From: Rotaria macrura
Taxonomy: Eukaryota > Rotifera > Eurotatoria > Philodinida > Philodinidae
Assembly (NCBI GenBank): GCA_900239685.1
Contig: OENT01000413.1
Span: forward strand, 56,908 to 120,907
Direction: 5' to 3'
Length of the DNA stretch: 64,000 nucleotides
The notes under the pieces are model-generated. The model did not search any database. It saw only the letters and a program-made list of their open reading frames with translations, and was not told where the DNA came from. Within the stretch, counting starts at the first letter, position 1. Each line of letters starts with the position of its first letter. A program made the position numbers and the translations under genes. Below, one piece after another: positions 1 to 13,059 of this stretch.

Positions 1-235
1 ATTTGTTTATAATGATGCTTCCGATTTTCTTTATGCAAGAAAACAAGACATATTCCTTATCAATTTTTCTCCAACGAACAACTTACGTAGTTTCACTGTA
101 GATTGTAAAATGAGGTTTTACATGATCGATTTTTTTCCATCGTTCTACATATGCATGAGCCTTGAAATGAGTATGATTGTCGACTCAGGTGTGGATAGGG
201 ATGCAACGGTGGCGATAACCGTTACAATCGGTAAC

Positions 236-455
236 CGTTCCTACCGGAACCCGTTCCTACCGGAACCCGTTCCTACCGGAATCCGTTCCTACCGGAATCC
301 GTTCCTACCGGAGCCCGTTCCTACCGGAGCCCGTTCCTACCGGAGCCCGTTCCTACCGGAGCCCGTTCCTACCGGTAACCGTTCCACCGGTAACCGTTCC
401 ACCGGTAACCGTTCCACCGGTAACCGTTCCACCGGTAACCGTTCAAACCGATAAC
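236..455. repeat. GC-rich minisatellite, 16/15-bp units
   Basis: Nine tandem 16-base units (CGTTCCTACCGGNRNC type) run from 236 to 379. Four 15-base units (CGTTCCACCGGTAAC) follow, then one degraded unit to 455. The variants are ordered in blocks (GGAACC x2, GGAATC x2, GGAGCC x4, GGTAAC), as expected from local unit duplication. The array is far more GC-rich than its surroundings. An open frame runs through it (110-454), but it is simply the repeat translated and should not be called a gene. Confidence 0.95.
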
Positions 456-469
456 CAGTATAAATCTGC

Positions 470-690
470 GAAAGCCGGGATTAGCTGGTATAAGCCAGAA
501 TAAGCGAGTATTAGGCGGTATTACCGGTTAATCCCGGGTTATACCGGCTAATACCGGCTTATCTCTGTTTATACCGGTTAATAACGGCTTATCCTGGCTA
601 ATCCGTGTTATACCGGTTTATGGAGATTCATACCGCTTATCGGTGGAATGGTAACCGGTTTGACCGGTTACCGATAAGGCCGATTGCTGT
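470..690. repeat. Degenerate ACCGG/TTATACCGG repeat array
   Basis: Directly after the minisatellite, short degenerate units of roughly 11-13 bases built on TTATACCGGTTA / CTAATACCGGCTT continue to about 690. They share the ACCGG core with the first array, so the two probably have one origin. Unit borders are blurred. Confidence 0.7.
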
Positions 691-2800
691 TTGAACGGAA
701 AACCGGTGATTCACCGTCACCCTTGCATTCCTAGGTGTGCATAGACGATGCAAACATGAATGAAAAATACATTGTTCTTTCTATGTTTGGCAAAGATGAA
801 CAGCTGCCTAACACTAAAGCGCGTTAAATCGATGAATTTTTCTGACTTGAACTGAAAAATGAAAATTCTTCCATTTGAATATGATTTATTGACTTTTCTG
901 CGTACAACCGATCGGTAAATGTGTGCAGGGTAAGCGTTCTTTATACGCTGCATCCTGACTAAGACGAATTCTCTTACGATGGATCTACTCTATCAAATTT
1001 CTATACTCAGGTCGAAGATAACGGCAGCGTACACGGCTTTAAACAGAGTCAGAACGATACAGAACGTCGAAGATCGGGACCATTATCTGTCATACCAGAA
1101 AACGAAGACGATTTCTGTGAAATACGATGGCCATTTTCTAGCGAAGAAAACGGTCCGTAAAACGGTATGAAGGCGAAATCCACCGAAAATGAAGCTAGTA
1201 ATTCGTCATTTTCGGCTCGTTTAAGATACTATGTCAGACTAGCAGAATGATCGTCTTGGACGTTACTTTATCTATGTCCTATCATACCCTTCCCTATTGA
1301 ATATACACCCTTGGCTGACCCTACGAATTTTTTATCTGCCTCTCCCTTAACCTTCGCCTAGAGGAAGGATTCTAAAATTAACACACAGCCTAATAGTAAT
1401 GTGTTGTTCCTACTGATTTCATTTGTTTATGTGCCTAAACAATATTATAATAAACTTTTTTCAAATTGTTAATGAGTATAGCATATTGTCATATTAAGTT
1501 TTTCATTGCTCTTGTAGAGTTCTTCTGTCTGCATCGAACATGCATTAGTTAGTACGTCTTCTTTAATACTAGATATAATTTTTGATTTTCTCACTTTGAC
1601 TTTATGTTTGAACAATGTCGTCCACATATTTATCAACTGAATATCAATGGTGGATAGTTTTAATTCAATTATTATTTAAAAAATTAATAATGAACTAATC
1701 GGCCGATGTTTTCTCTCCATCGACTGTTAGCGTATCCTTGTTTATCCATTCATTTGGCTAATGATATTTAAAAGATGTCGTAGACGAATGTTCACCTTTC
1801 TCTAGTCTTCGAATTAGTGATCGAATGACCTCAAAAAAGATACCAATTTCATAACTTCAGTGTTTCACATGCCTAGATCGTACTGTGTTGTACTTGATTC
1901 TTATTTTTATCCTAAACTTATCCTATCGTGCCTTCATGCTGACCGTACGCTGCTCTGCCAACTCCTTATCTTGACCATAACCTACCCTGGAGACTTCTCC
2001 CCGTCGGTTGTGAAAACTCATTGGGCCAGGTCTAAATGAACTCGATTCAAAATAAAGTTAGACCCCCGAACGAATATCATATTACTCGAACGGTTCGATC
2101 CGTCTACGAATGCTTTGTCGGCGAGAGAATATTAGTTTATGTTCGTTTTGGCGAAAAAGAAGACAGCATTGGAATAATAAAAATGTTTTGTGAAAATTCC
2201 ATATATTCATTGAACTAACGTTGTGTGTTCATATGAATTCGATAAACAACGTTTTTTGCCAAGAAGTAAAAGATTGATACGACGCAATTAGGGATTCAAT
2301 TTTGAATATGTTGTACTTACTTCAATAGAGTATGTATGAGCATGGCTTCATGTATGAAGTATTAATATGTTGGAATTTAGAAAAATTACATTTTCTGAAA
2401 AAGTATATATGTGGTAAACTCAATTTTCATGAGAAAATACATATTGTTACAATATTATTTCCTCGATGAACATTTATGTTCAAGATCATCTCTCTCAATT
2501 ATATCATGGTCTAAATAAGATGAATACATTTCGAACGAGAGATCCTCTACAAAAGAAATTGATTATTGTGTTGAATTGTCAGCGAATACATGCTTTAGTT
2601 TCAAAATATAATCGTAAATCTTTGCTAGATTATTTTATGAAAACATTTTTTAAATATTGCCACCATGACACTATATTTTCCGAGACCTTATCACATAATC
2701 TTTGTAAGAACAATAGCAATATATGTGCTGCACTAGATTTGAAAAAGTCTTGAATGAATTTCTTCAGATCGAATTCTTGTTTAATAAAAACGAGAGAATA
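691..2800. other. No supported gene
   Basis: This 2.1 kb stretch holds only short open frames without family resemblance, codon pattern or convincing splice partners. Part of 960-1180 is less AT-rich than the rest and could be an old repeat or transposon fragment, but no ends were found. The last part is probably the upstream region of the glycoprotein gene at 2801, with a possible acceptor (TTTCTTCAG) ending at about 2767. Confidence 0.5.
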
Positions 2801-5800
2801 ATGCTGTTGTTAGTACTGTGCATAGTCTTCTATGCTATTCTAATCGACGGAAAACATTTCAATGGAGGCACGATCAGTTGGGCACCGGTGTATCCGTACG
2901 CTAATTCTTCAACAGTTCTAATTACTATTACGCAGACTTATTCATGGGCATACCCGCTAATTACTTGTGCAAATAATGTACCGATTTCAACTACCGGACG
3001 CAGTAGTGCGAATGCTAATTTGACATGTATTACTGATTGTTCAACTGATGGAGGCTATTCAGCTAAACCAGTGAATATTTTAACCGATTGTATTTCAACA
3101 AATCCGGCATTAGGTATGATGACAAGTGAACGATCAGTCAATATTACATTGACAGCTGGTGCACATTTCTACTTGTCGTATATGGGAAGTGCATGGGTAC
3201 CATTGAGTTATCCACCGCAAAATGGTCTTCAATGGTCAATTACAACATTTATCGATCTTCGACTTCGACCTGACGGTTTTATTGATACTCCACCAGTAGC
3301 AAATATTGCTTCTCCGCAATATGTTGTTGTGAATACAACGACTCAAATAAGAATACCTGTTTCCGATGCTAACGCAGGCGATGATGTTCGCTGCCGATGG
3401 TCAAAATATACACCAGGAGTAAATCGAAGAAGACGATCGATGACAAGCAAATATGAACAGAATCAATCTCCTGAATATGTCACCAAAAATTCAGTGATAT
3501 ACACTGAAACGAGTCATTTTAAAAAGAAAAGAAGTCTCTGTAGCAGCTGCTCTAGTTCCTGTGCAAAAAATTGTTTTTGCTCTTGCTCTGGTTGTACTGG
3601 AACTACTTGTAGTGGTATAAGTTGTCAAACTAATGGTGGTTGCCCACAATCATCATCTAGCACCGTATCGACAACGATCGATACACCTGGAACACTAGCA
3701 TCAACAATATCGTATGCTACTCGACAAGCTATTGATGAATGTGGTAGTATTTGTTATCCAAACGGTTTACCAAATGGTACCACGTTGTCCAATTGCACTC
3801 TGTCATTCAGAGGATTGGTACCAAATACGTGGTATGCGATTTCAGTTCAAGTAAGTAAATTATTTAAAAAATAAATTAGAATGAATTCACTTGAGAAAAA
3901 ACAGTAATTGCTAGTCAAAATAAATTTCACAGTTTTTCTGGTCAAAGAGATGATGAATATTTTGAAATCATCTTCCGAATGATAACTATCCTAGTTCCTA
4001 ATATGAAACAGATCAGAAAACTCTTGTCCTCCTGTAAATAGTAAGTATAGTGTCATCACGAAAAATATCTAAGCATATTTTGAATATAGTGAAATGTTTA
4101 GTTCGATACAGTCTTGTTTTCATTTGATTCTCATCGAATGAAAAAATACCACAATAAAAATTCAACATGACAAGGAAAAGTGTTTTCTCAGAAATTCATT
4201 CAATATATTTTTGTTGTCCCATTTTTGAATGAGCATGCCAATCAATGACGTATGAAACAATCTTATTTCAGCATTTTTATTTTCTCGTACTCACTGAAGA
4301 TGATACTAGTGGGAATAAGAAAAAACGTTTTTACCAATCGATTAAAAGAAAAGTTCGTATTTACCGAGTTCTGTTAGTGACTGAACTAATAATATATATA
4401 TCTTTCAACAAACAAAGAGTCAGAGTTATCAGAAAAGTAGATTTTCCTTTCAGGCTAAACGCATTTTAATTATAGTTTCAAGTGTATAATTGAATTCTAA
4501 GTAGAATTTGGTTTAATAAGAACTTAAAGCTCAACGATCTTGTCAGATGTAAAATTCGACAGAAGAAAATTTCCTATAGAATTATTACTCTATGACAGAT
4601 AGGCGTAGTTACTTTTTGAAACTAGATTTATATCAGAGTTTTTGTAAAATATTGATCAAGTTCACTGATGTCAAACATGTTAAATCCTAATGATATGTGA
4701 GTTCTGCATAGACTATACACAAATACAGCTTGAGTAGAATAAAATCTTTAGTTACTTTCTTTTTTTTTTGAGGATTCAATGTGCTAAAAATGAACTTTGT
4801 TCTTTTATACCATACAGGTAGAAGATTTTATAAATGGATCAAGCACAAGTCCAATGAGTTCGGTACCAGTTCAATTTTTAATTTATGTCATGCCACAGCC
4901 ATCATGTCCAACAGCACCACAAATTATACCCATTACAGATTGTGCCGAAGTTCTTACTGGAGTTCGAATGGTTTTCCGCATTTATGCAATGACAATGTGT
5001 GATCCCAGCATAGCCACTATCTCAGATATTGTCGTCACTACTGGAATATCTGGTATGGTAGTTGGAGATCTGACAGCATCGTCATCGAATACATCGTTAT
5101 TCTATAAAAATTTCACTTGGACACCACAAACTAATCAATTAGGATTACAAGAGTTATGTGTCATTGGTTTCACAGAGTATGATCTTTTTTTTTTCTAGTA
5201 TCTATATTGTAAGTAAAGTCTCTCTTCTTCCAACTAGTGAACAAGTAAGATCGATAGAGTACTGCATTACATTCGATGTAGTCACGGCGCTCATACTTTG
5301 TATACCAACGACAACAACGTCAACTACTACGACTTCAACATCGACCACAACATCTTCAACTAGAACGACCAGCACCAGTTCTACGTCAACAACGTCGACT
5401 ACAACTTCTACTACATCAACATCAACGACCACTTCAACAACGTCAACAACGACCAGTACAACGACCTCAACAACCACTACCACGACAACCACAACAACAA
5501 CTAGTGTCACAACTTCAACAACGACTACCACAACAACCTCAACAACAACTACTACGACAACCACTACCACAACCACTACGACCACCACAACAACGACTAC
5601 GACGACCACTACTTCAACATCAACAACAACTACAACTACCGCAACAACCACAACAACGACTACCACATCCACCAGTTCAACATCAACAACATCCACAACT
5701 ACGACAACGTGAGTAGCGATAGAAAATAGTGCATAGGTGTAGATACGAGAGAATTTGAATTCACAACGAAAATTTTTCATTGCTTGTCAATTTTCGAAAA

Positions 5801-7385
5801 ACTATCTCATTTATATATAAATACATATCATCATTTACTTCACATGTCCGAAAAAAATTTCACCGGTATTGATTTAAACAAATTTTCTGCAATAGTTGAT
5901 CATACAGGCGAAAGAAAGAGTTATGAGATTTATAGCCTGTTATCTGAAGAAATATGTGATTAAAACATCTTATTTAATGTTATAGGACTACAGCAACGAC
6001 CACCGATCACCAAGGTAGGATCTACATGTGTATGTCAACTATTTGCATGAATTCTCAATATGTTGTGATCACCTTTCAGTTAAAATAATCCATGAAAGTC
6101 ATTAAAGACCATAACTTTCATGTGTGTATCTTGCACTGCTCTTTTCATGTCATATACTGATTACACCTATGGACATGAGCTAGTAAGAATTACCAGATAT
6201 ATTAGTAAAAAAATGACAAAAGAAACTAAACCATACAACCATGATTTTGGATAGAAAAATGGATCTTATTATTTTGTGTACCTCTAAAATTTTGAATATC
6301 TATTTACAATTGTTTTTTGGTGACTGAACAGATGTATCGAATATTTTTTTAACTAGGAAATAGTGTGGATTGGCCATTGATTTTTGGCTTGTCATTGTTG
6401 GGTCTAATCATGGCCATTTGTATTTCTTGTTGTTGTTTATATCGACTTACTCGGTGAGTTTTGTTCGAAATAAAAACTGACATACTCTAGAAAACATTAT
6501 TTTACATGAAAAAATCATGTTTTTCTTAGGATTCATTCGAGACAAAAGCGCCGACAACAGCAAAGGGATGAAATATTATCACAACAACGACATTTAATGT
6601 CTAGCTCATTAACCACGACAACAAATTCTTTGAAAAATGGTAAAACTTTCCATAATAATCAGCTGAGCAAAAGCTACTGTTTGGACAACAAACATAACAA
6701 TAGGGATGATAGCTTTAACTCTATCTCATCGATACAAATGAATGAAAGTACAATGATGAGTACTCCTACTTCTCGAAGTCCAGCACATGTTCAGATCACA
6801 CGACTAGGTAAAAATGAACATTCGAATGCAGTCAGAAGTGCACCAACGAAAGAAGACGAGAAATATTTCGAAGACTTAACACTGTCAACTGATTCTTCCT
6901 CAGCTATGGTTCGAAGCTCAGCAAAAGTTCCCAATGAGTGCGCACGAAGGAATGCTGGACCTGTGTCATTAAACAAGTCGCAAGTTCCATCTGCAGCATC
7001 GAATGCAAGTGCCAGTATTATAGTCACAAAAATACCGCGTAGTAATACTGCTGAAACTCGAGTTACTCCAATCGTTCATGAAGAATTGCACGGTCATGCG
7101 AGCCGTAAACAAAACTTCAGATCTATTACTGACACAAACAGTGGAACAGTTACAGTTACGCCTATTGAACGTGTAAAATCTGAAAGCAATCATCTTAATT
7201 CTACGAGCAGACGACGGTCAAAATCGTTGATTATTGTTTCTGCTAACAATCGAAAGCCGAAAAGATCAAAAAACAAGTTGGAGCCGACAGCAAGTCATAG
7301 TAAATTTCATGTTTTATCAAGACATAACAAAGTGAATGCAGCCACTAAAGTGTCTGTAGTAAAACTTGTAAAAAAACGCCACTGA
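2801..7385 (+). CDS. Mucin-stalk single-pass membrane glycoprotein, 6 exons
   Basis: Exons 2801-3850, 4818-5176, 5238-5708, 5987-6015, 6357-6453 and 6530-7385 join in phase to about 953 residues. The protein starts with a hydrophobic signal peptide (MLLLVLCIVFYAILIDG). A large, N-glycosylation-rich extracellular part follows, then a cysteine cluster near residues 246-275 and a Thr-rich stalk near residues 493-636. One membrane span (WPLIFGLSLLGLIMAICISC) comes next, and then a roughly 290-residue cytoplasmic tail rich in Ser, Asn, Lys and Arg. Two dibasic furin-like sites lie in the ectodomain: RRRR at 209-212 and KKKR at 241-244. The start at 2801 was chosen because it begins the signal peptide. 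Two AG sites are possible before exon 3; 5238 is preferred because the other would leave a 20-base intron. I do not recognise the family; a cell-surface or adhesion role is inference. Confidence 0.8.
5305..5708 (+). repeat. ACN-codon tract encoding Thr-rich mucin stalk
   Basis: About 400 bases of imperfect ACA/ACG/ACT/ACC triplets with scattered TCA/TCG encode a Thr/Ser stalk of about 135 residues inside exon 3 of the glycoprotein gene. Mixed use of all four Thr codons suggests the tract is kept as protein and is not a fresh microsatellite. The long opposite-strand frame over it (poly-Val) is an artefact. Confidence 0.9.
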
Positions 7386-8322
7386 TCTTCTTAAATACTG
7401 ACAAATATTTTCCATTCAACAATTGAGAACATTTTTCATGACTCTATTGAATTCATTCGAACACTATTCTTAATCTCGAAATAAGACAAGTGTGATGATT
7501 ACTAATACAGATTGATCATTTTCTTTTTAAACATATTTCCTAATAAAATTCTTATGCATTGATTTTTCTTTCACAGTCATTTTCTATTACAAGATATATG
7601 TGTTTGTAATAGTTATAATCGCATAACTACTGTAGATGTTGTTAGCATCGACTACTTCTACTGATAGTAGTTTTTATTCACTCTTCGATGTTCAATATTA
7701 ATTTAATTATAGTTCATATAATCTTGCCTACATATTCGTTTGTTCTAGGTAACAATTTTGAACGATAAAGACGAGAAGATGATTGCTGCTTGATATTTTC
7801 TAATGTGTTCAAGAAACATACAGTTAGGAGCAATCGATCTGATAAGTTTAACGTTATAAACAAGATTCGAAGTTGTATCGATTGCTTTTTAAAACGAATC
7901 GCATCCTAAATTAAATGCATTTTCATCATGACGGTCATAGGTTAGAAATAGTACTTTCACTATGAGCAATTGAATCAACGAAGAAAAGCTGACCGAAATA
8001 TTTCTAATGTGTATACCCGTTATTTTTATTTCTCAGAATAAAACTTTCTGTTTATTTTCATGTTTCATCTGTCTTCGATAACTGAACATGTACATATGCA
8101 TACAATTTTATCTTGCCAGGTAAATTGAACGGTTGACATTATTCGATGTATTTTTCCTTTGCACAAATGAAGAATCTAGAAAAAAATTGTGTTCTTTATT
8201 GAACAAATGCTTCAGCGCTTCGTTAGTAAATCTATCTAATGAAAGTTACGATCTATGTTTACAGTAAAGACCTATGGATCTTTGATGTAAGAAAATCAAA
8301 GATGCGTTTTATTATTTTATCT
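7386..8322. other. Convergent intergenic region
   Basis: This stretch lies between two genes that end towards each other, the glycoprotein gene (+) and the ankyrin gene (-). It holds no supported open frame and presumably contains both 3' untranslated regions. Confidence 0.6.
7542..7547 (+). terminator. Possible polyadenylation signal of the glycoprotein gene
   Basis: An AATAAA hexamer lies about 157 bases after the stop codon at 7385. In DNA this AT-rich the hexamer also occurs by chance, so this is only a candidate. Confidence 0.35.
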
Positions 8323-11300
8323 TTACAATAAAATACAAGTCTTTGATTCAATACGATCAATTTTGTATTGTTTGTGAACGTTGGATTCTGATCGTGATGT
8401 TGTTTTTCTTTTTAATTTATCTTGTGATTCATGCGATGTGTGACTACGGACTCTTTCCACTGATGATAGATGTTGTTTGAAAATAGTTTTTAATTCATTA
8501 TCATCTTCCAAGTCATTGATCATTCCAATGATATCGTAGCATTCAAGTTCTTCAGCTCGTGTTCGAAATGACACACATCGCGAATTATTAGTATTTATTG
8601 ATTTTGATATATACATTCGGCCAGTTAGCGGTAGACCTAATTCAATTAGACATCGTATCGCTGATATAGAACGATGCTCAAGTGCTATGAATATTAATGG
8701 AACATAACGTTGACCTTTCAACCAATCATTAAGATAGGAATTAGGATTGAAATCTTCAAGATAAAAGCCCATGGTGTTCATATCATTATTAATTGATCGA
8801 ATATTGTCAATTAAATTGTCTTCGATCGACTTTTTTAATGGAAGATAAAATGATAGTTTTAAATAATCACTTAAACCTGGCACACGTTTTTGCAGTTCAT
8901 ACTTAGGAAAATCTTGAGCATAAAATTCTTCGCAACATAAATCATGATTATTTTTATAATCATTAGGTAATAAATTTAGACAATCTACGATCTAAAAGGA
9001 AAACAAATAAATACGATAAATATCATGTATGAAATTTTCGTTTTCTTTAACTTGTGTGGCATTTGCTTGTTGAAGAATGCGAATGGCTATTTCATCATTC
9101 ATAATACATGCATAATGTAACGGTGTGCGATTAAGATTATCTTTCAAATTTACCACATTACTGTAATTCTTACAAATAAAACTAAAATAATACAAAATCC
9201 GATTTTCAGAAAAACAAAACGGTCGACCGCACGCATTACTTTAAAATTTGATGGTGTCCATAGAGTACTGCTAAATGTGCACACGTTCTTCCGGCCCAAT
9301 CTTTAGCAAAATAAATATTTGATTTGATTTTAAATATACTTTCCACTTGTTCTAATTCATTATCTGCTACTGCTCGAACTAAATCACTCATTAAAACTGG
9401 TAAACCTTGACGTAATTTCAATGAAGATAATAAATCATTTACAAATTTTGTCAAATTTATATTTTCATCACTAAACAACAATAATAAATGATAACCAAAA
9501 CCATTTAATAGAAAGCGTTCCATGATGATATTATTCTTTATTTGACTTTGAACTACATTTTTAATTGAATCATAAAATATTCGTAATTTACGATAAGATA
9601 AGACTGGTGTTAATTCAATGGCATCGACAATTGTTTGTCCTTGTTCATTACGTTGTGAAACAAACAATGGTTGATTATCAAGTATATTATTGAATGTAAA
9701 TAAATATTCTATATTTTGATTTTGATTGTATAAATGAACAAGATGAAATAGAAATGTTTCACCTTTCGATGATTTTATATTCAAATTTGCATTGGATAAA
9801 ATATGTTGTTGAATATTTTTTGAAAAACATTTATCAAACATATGAAAAAAAAATGGTAAACCATCGGTACATATTATATTAACATCGATTTCAGTTTTTA
9901 ATATCGATGAATTAAATATTAATTCAAATGGTTCACATGACTTCGTATCAAGACATAATTCAACTAAATATTTTGAATACATTCGATTTGCTGTTCTTAT
10001 CCATGTTAATGTATGAATAGAATCAAATGCATTTATTTTCAAAAATTGACCTTCATATTGATGTATAAGTCTAGTTCTTTCCCAATCACATGCGAGAATC
10101 GAATGAACAAATTCAATCGTTACTTGATAGTAAGCAAGACTACGAATTATACCAGTACAATTCAGATGACGAGCTTTATCCAACAGTGTTTCATTATTCG
10201 TATGTTTACAATCGACCTTTATAAAACCTATGAGATGCAAAAAGATGATTTCAATCAATTTATTCGTTCCGCATTAGAAATAGTCTTAAAGAATAATGTC
10301 TTCTTCTTGCGAGAATTGACATATAAAAGTAAAATTTGAAGTTGTTTTTTTTTCGTGATGCTAAACGATGGGTCTACGAAAAGTGCGCACGACGAAAGTT
10401 GCGCACGGAAAGATGCGCACGAGATATTTAACTTTTGTTTCGTGGTAGAAAATAATCAAAACAACACAAGATACAGGGAAACATTAGAACATTTTTAATC
10501 AAAATTGAATATGAATTATGGTGAAAGATGTATAATAGGTAGAGATGATTATCCTGTCAAATGACTAACGATTTTTGATCAATCAATAATTGATCCGTTT
10601 GATACTTTGTCGCAATTAAGTTAAGCTCATTTTGAGAACAAAATGTTCTCTATAAAAGACCACACAAGAGATCGAACTAACAGAACTGATTATTCTCTAT
10701 ATTATTCTATCATGTCTACTGCTGTTCAATTTACTACAACAGAGAAAGGTCGACCGTTAATGTTGGTGAACCTGTTTCAAAGAAAAAAAAATATCAACAT
10801 CTTGACAACCGTTTACAAAATCTTGTCTTGAATCCTCACCGCAACATTATTGATCAAATCACGGCTTTAGCACATAATATTACTCTAAATTAGATATCCT
10901 CATTAAAAATATCCATTATAACCATATAATCAGTATGATCACGATAGTTTATGTGTCTATTTTTTCTCTGTTCACAAGTCTATATGTTTCAATATATGAT
11001 TTAAAAAATAAAATAGAGCTAATAAAATTTTTTTTCGTTAAATATTTGATAACGTTTCACACTTCGTGCGCAACTTTCAGGTTCCCCTAAACGATGCCTA
11101 GTGTCATGGAGATTTGAGGAGAATGGTGTAAAGTTAGATCCATTCGCATTGTTATATTTGCGTAAAACTAATGTTTACATTAAAGAGTCTCATATCTTGA
11201 TTTGTATTTTCCGTCGAATATTTTTTTCAGATAAACAATACTACTTTCTCGGACAGCAGAAGATAGTACATGGGATTGATGGCAAAGATTGGATGAATTT

Positions 11301-13028
11301 TGTGACTCCCGCTAATGAAATACTGTTCTACTTTTATTCAGATTTTTAAACATTTGATTAATTGTGTAGAATTACGGACGATAAATTTTATAGATCATAT
11401 GATCTTCATTGCATTAGCCACAAATCCTGTATTTTTTCTCATGTGATCTGAAGATTGAGTTTATCGATCTCAAATGCTCGAAAAACAAATTAAGAGTAAA
11501 CTCCTTATTATCCTTTGCACCATTTTCTTGTTTATCCAAAAGATTATTGACTTTTCCAAGAACATCTTTTGTGTACTTAAATGTGAATACCATCGATTTT
11601 TAGAGAATGATTACTTTTATTTCATACTCTTTGAATGTTTACTTCACTGAACATTGTATTCTCATGAAGATTCTAAACTCACATTTAACTCATCATTTTT
11701 CTTATGTTGCCTGGTGTATCCGGTAAGCTTCTTCCGTATGAATATTATTTTACGAGAGTTCAAAGCAACAAATGGCGCAAAAAAAAGAGAGTTGAAAAAT
11801 CTATAGCAGTCATAAATTTACTCTTCTTATATTGACTTCATCAGTCGGAACAAGCATAGAAAAGAAAAAATGCCTTTTCCAATTGAAAGTTCCTTCGGTA
11901 CGCTGTCAGCAGCATACAATTGATTTCGAATCAAATGTTTAACTTTTGCTCAGTATCTAATGCACTAATGCCCATGACAGTGAACATTCGACAGTAAAAG
12001 GTTGTTGCTTGTCATCGAGAAAGATGTTTTATAAGTTGTTTTTTATGCACAAATTTCATGTAAGCTTGCCGATACGGTACATGGGCGAAATGACATAAGA
12101 CATTTTTGATGTGCACCACTTCAATTTAGTTGTCCAGAGCTTAAACACGATGGACTTCAGCAATCAGTACAATTATAACTTTATACAAGTTTTCTTTTAA
12201 CTAATATTGAATAGGTTGATTAAAAACTTCACATTTCTAACCTACACTTGCTCACTTATATTCTTCATTAAAAGACGAAACGCAATTATTTTCTAGATTA
12301 TTCGTTTTCATATTCAAGAAAACAACGAATTAAAAATTATCTCACAATAGATACTGAATCCGTATAAAAGCAAAATTTGTCTACTCACCTTTAATCAATC
12401 GTTCTGTTTCATGAATATTACTCATTCCAATGGCTGCCCAAATACCTTCTCCGTAACCATTGTATAATGCAATTAATTGTGGATTATCTTCTAAATAAGC
12501 ATCCGCACTTTTTCCTTCTTTATTGGAAATACGTTGATCAACTCCCACGCGAAACAATGCCTTAAAATACAGTCACATAAGAAGTTAATGTGTGTTTAAA
12601 AATTTCATTTCTATATATATTTATATTTATATCTACTTGAATGAGATCAAGTCCAATATTAATCAATCCCCGACTAAGAGCTTCATGTAAAGGTGTATTA
12701 CCCTTTCCATTGGTAACATTCGGATTGGCACCAGCATTACTTAGTGCATAAATCATTCGATAAGCAATACTTGCAGAAAAATGAAAAGAACATAAAAGAT
12801 GATTTTTATATAAAAAAATTATTCTTAAATTTACTTTTCTTGTTCGTTGCAATTCTGACAAATTATATGAAAATAAGAACCATGAGTTGGATGACATAAT
12901 TTGGCTAGTTCGGGTTGTTCATGAAGAATAGAATTTAGTTCTGGTAAAACATTGGTTGAATAGATTGAACTTTTAGTGAGTAATTCATAGACTCGATTGT
13001 GATAAAATGGATCACTTGTAAGTGCCAT
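8323..13028 (-). CDS. Ankyrin-repeat protein with C-terminal CaaX box, 6 exons
   Basis: Minus-strand exons 12835-13028 (or further 5'), 12637-12769, 12389-12560, 9240-10227, 9052-9181 and 8323-8991 join in phase to about 761 residues. Ankyrin signatures are GNTPLHEAL (near residue 90), AGRTCAHLAVLYGHH (near 485) and LNRTPLHYACIMNDEIA (near 520). Weaker repeats may lie between them. The protein ends in a basic/Ser-rich tail and TCILL*, a CaaX prenylation motif whose final Leu favours geranylgeranylation. The first exon is open past the 13028 ATG to an AG at 13060, so an upstream exon may be missing. The 2.16 kb intron (10228-12388) carries a MITE-like element. The repeats mark a protein-binding scaffold; the partner is unknown, and membrane anchoring through the lipid is inferred. 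I do not recognise a named orthologue. Confidence 0.75.
10361..11096. mobile_element. MITE-like insertion with 10-bp target duplication
   Basis: The 10-base sequence CTAAACGATG occurs exactly at 10361-10370 and 11087-11096, flanking about 716 bases. The inner ends carry related inverted sequence: GAAAGTTGCGCACG lies near the left end and its complement CGTGCGCAACTTTC near the right. A GTGCGCAC motif is repeated at the left end. The interior is AT-rich and has no transposase. The size, the inverted GC-rich ends and a 9-10 base duplication fit a non-autonomous Mutator-like (MULE) element; the superfamily is inference. It sits within the long intron of the ankyrin gene. Confidence 0.75.
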
Positions 13029-13059
13029 TGCAATGAAGGACACGAAGAATCGGTGTGTC

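Noticed and set aside
110-454. 114-codon frame across the minisatellite
   Set aside because: Mostly translated repeat units; the unit length change from 16 to 15 bases explains its pattern.
236-455. CRISPR-like array
   Set aside because: Units are directly adjacent without unique spacers, and the window is eukaryotic.
5198-5237. Earlier acceptor for glycoprotein exon 3
   Set aside because: Would make a 20-base intron, although it stays in frame.
5202-5780. Minus-strand 192-codon frame, mostly Val
   Set aside because: It is the complement of the ACN threonine tract of the glycoprotein gene; poly-Val with no start context or domain.
11101-11349. 82-codon plus-strand frame after the MITE
   Set aside because: Starts with a non-ATG codon, lies in the ankyrin intron and has no recognised similarity.
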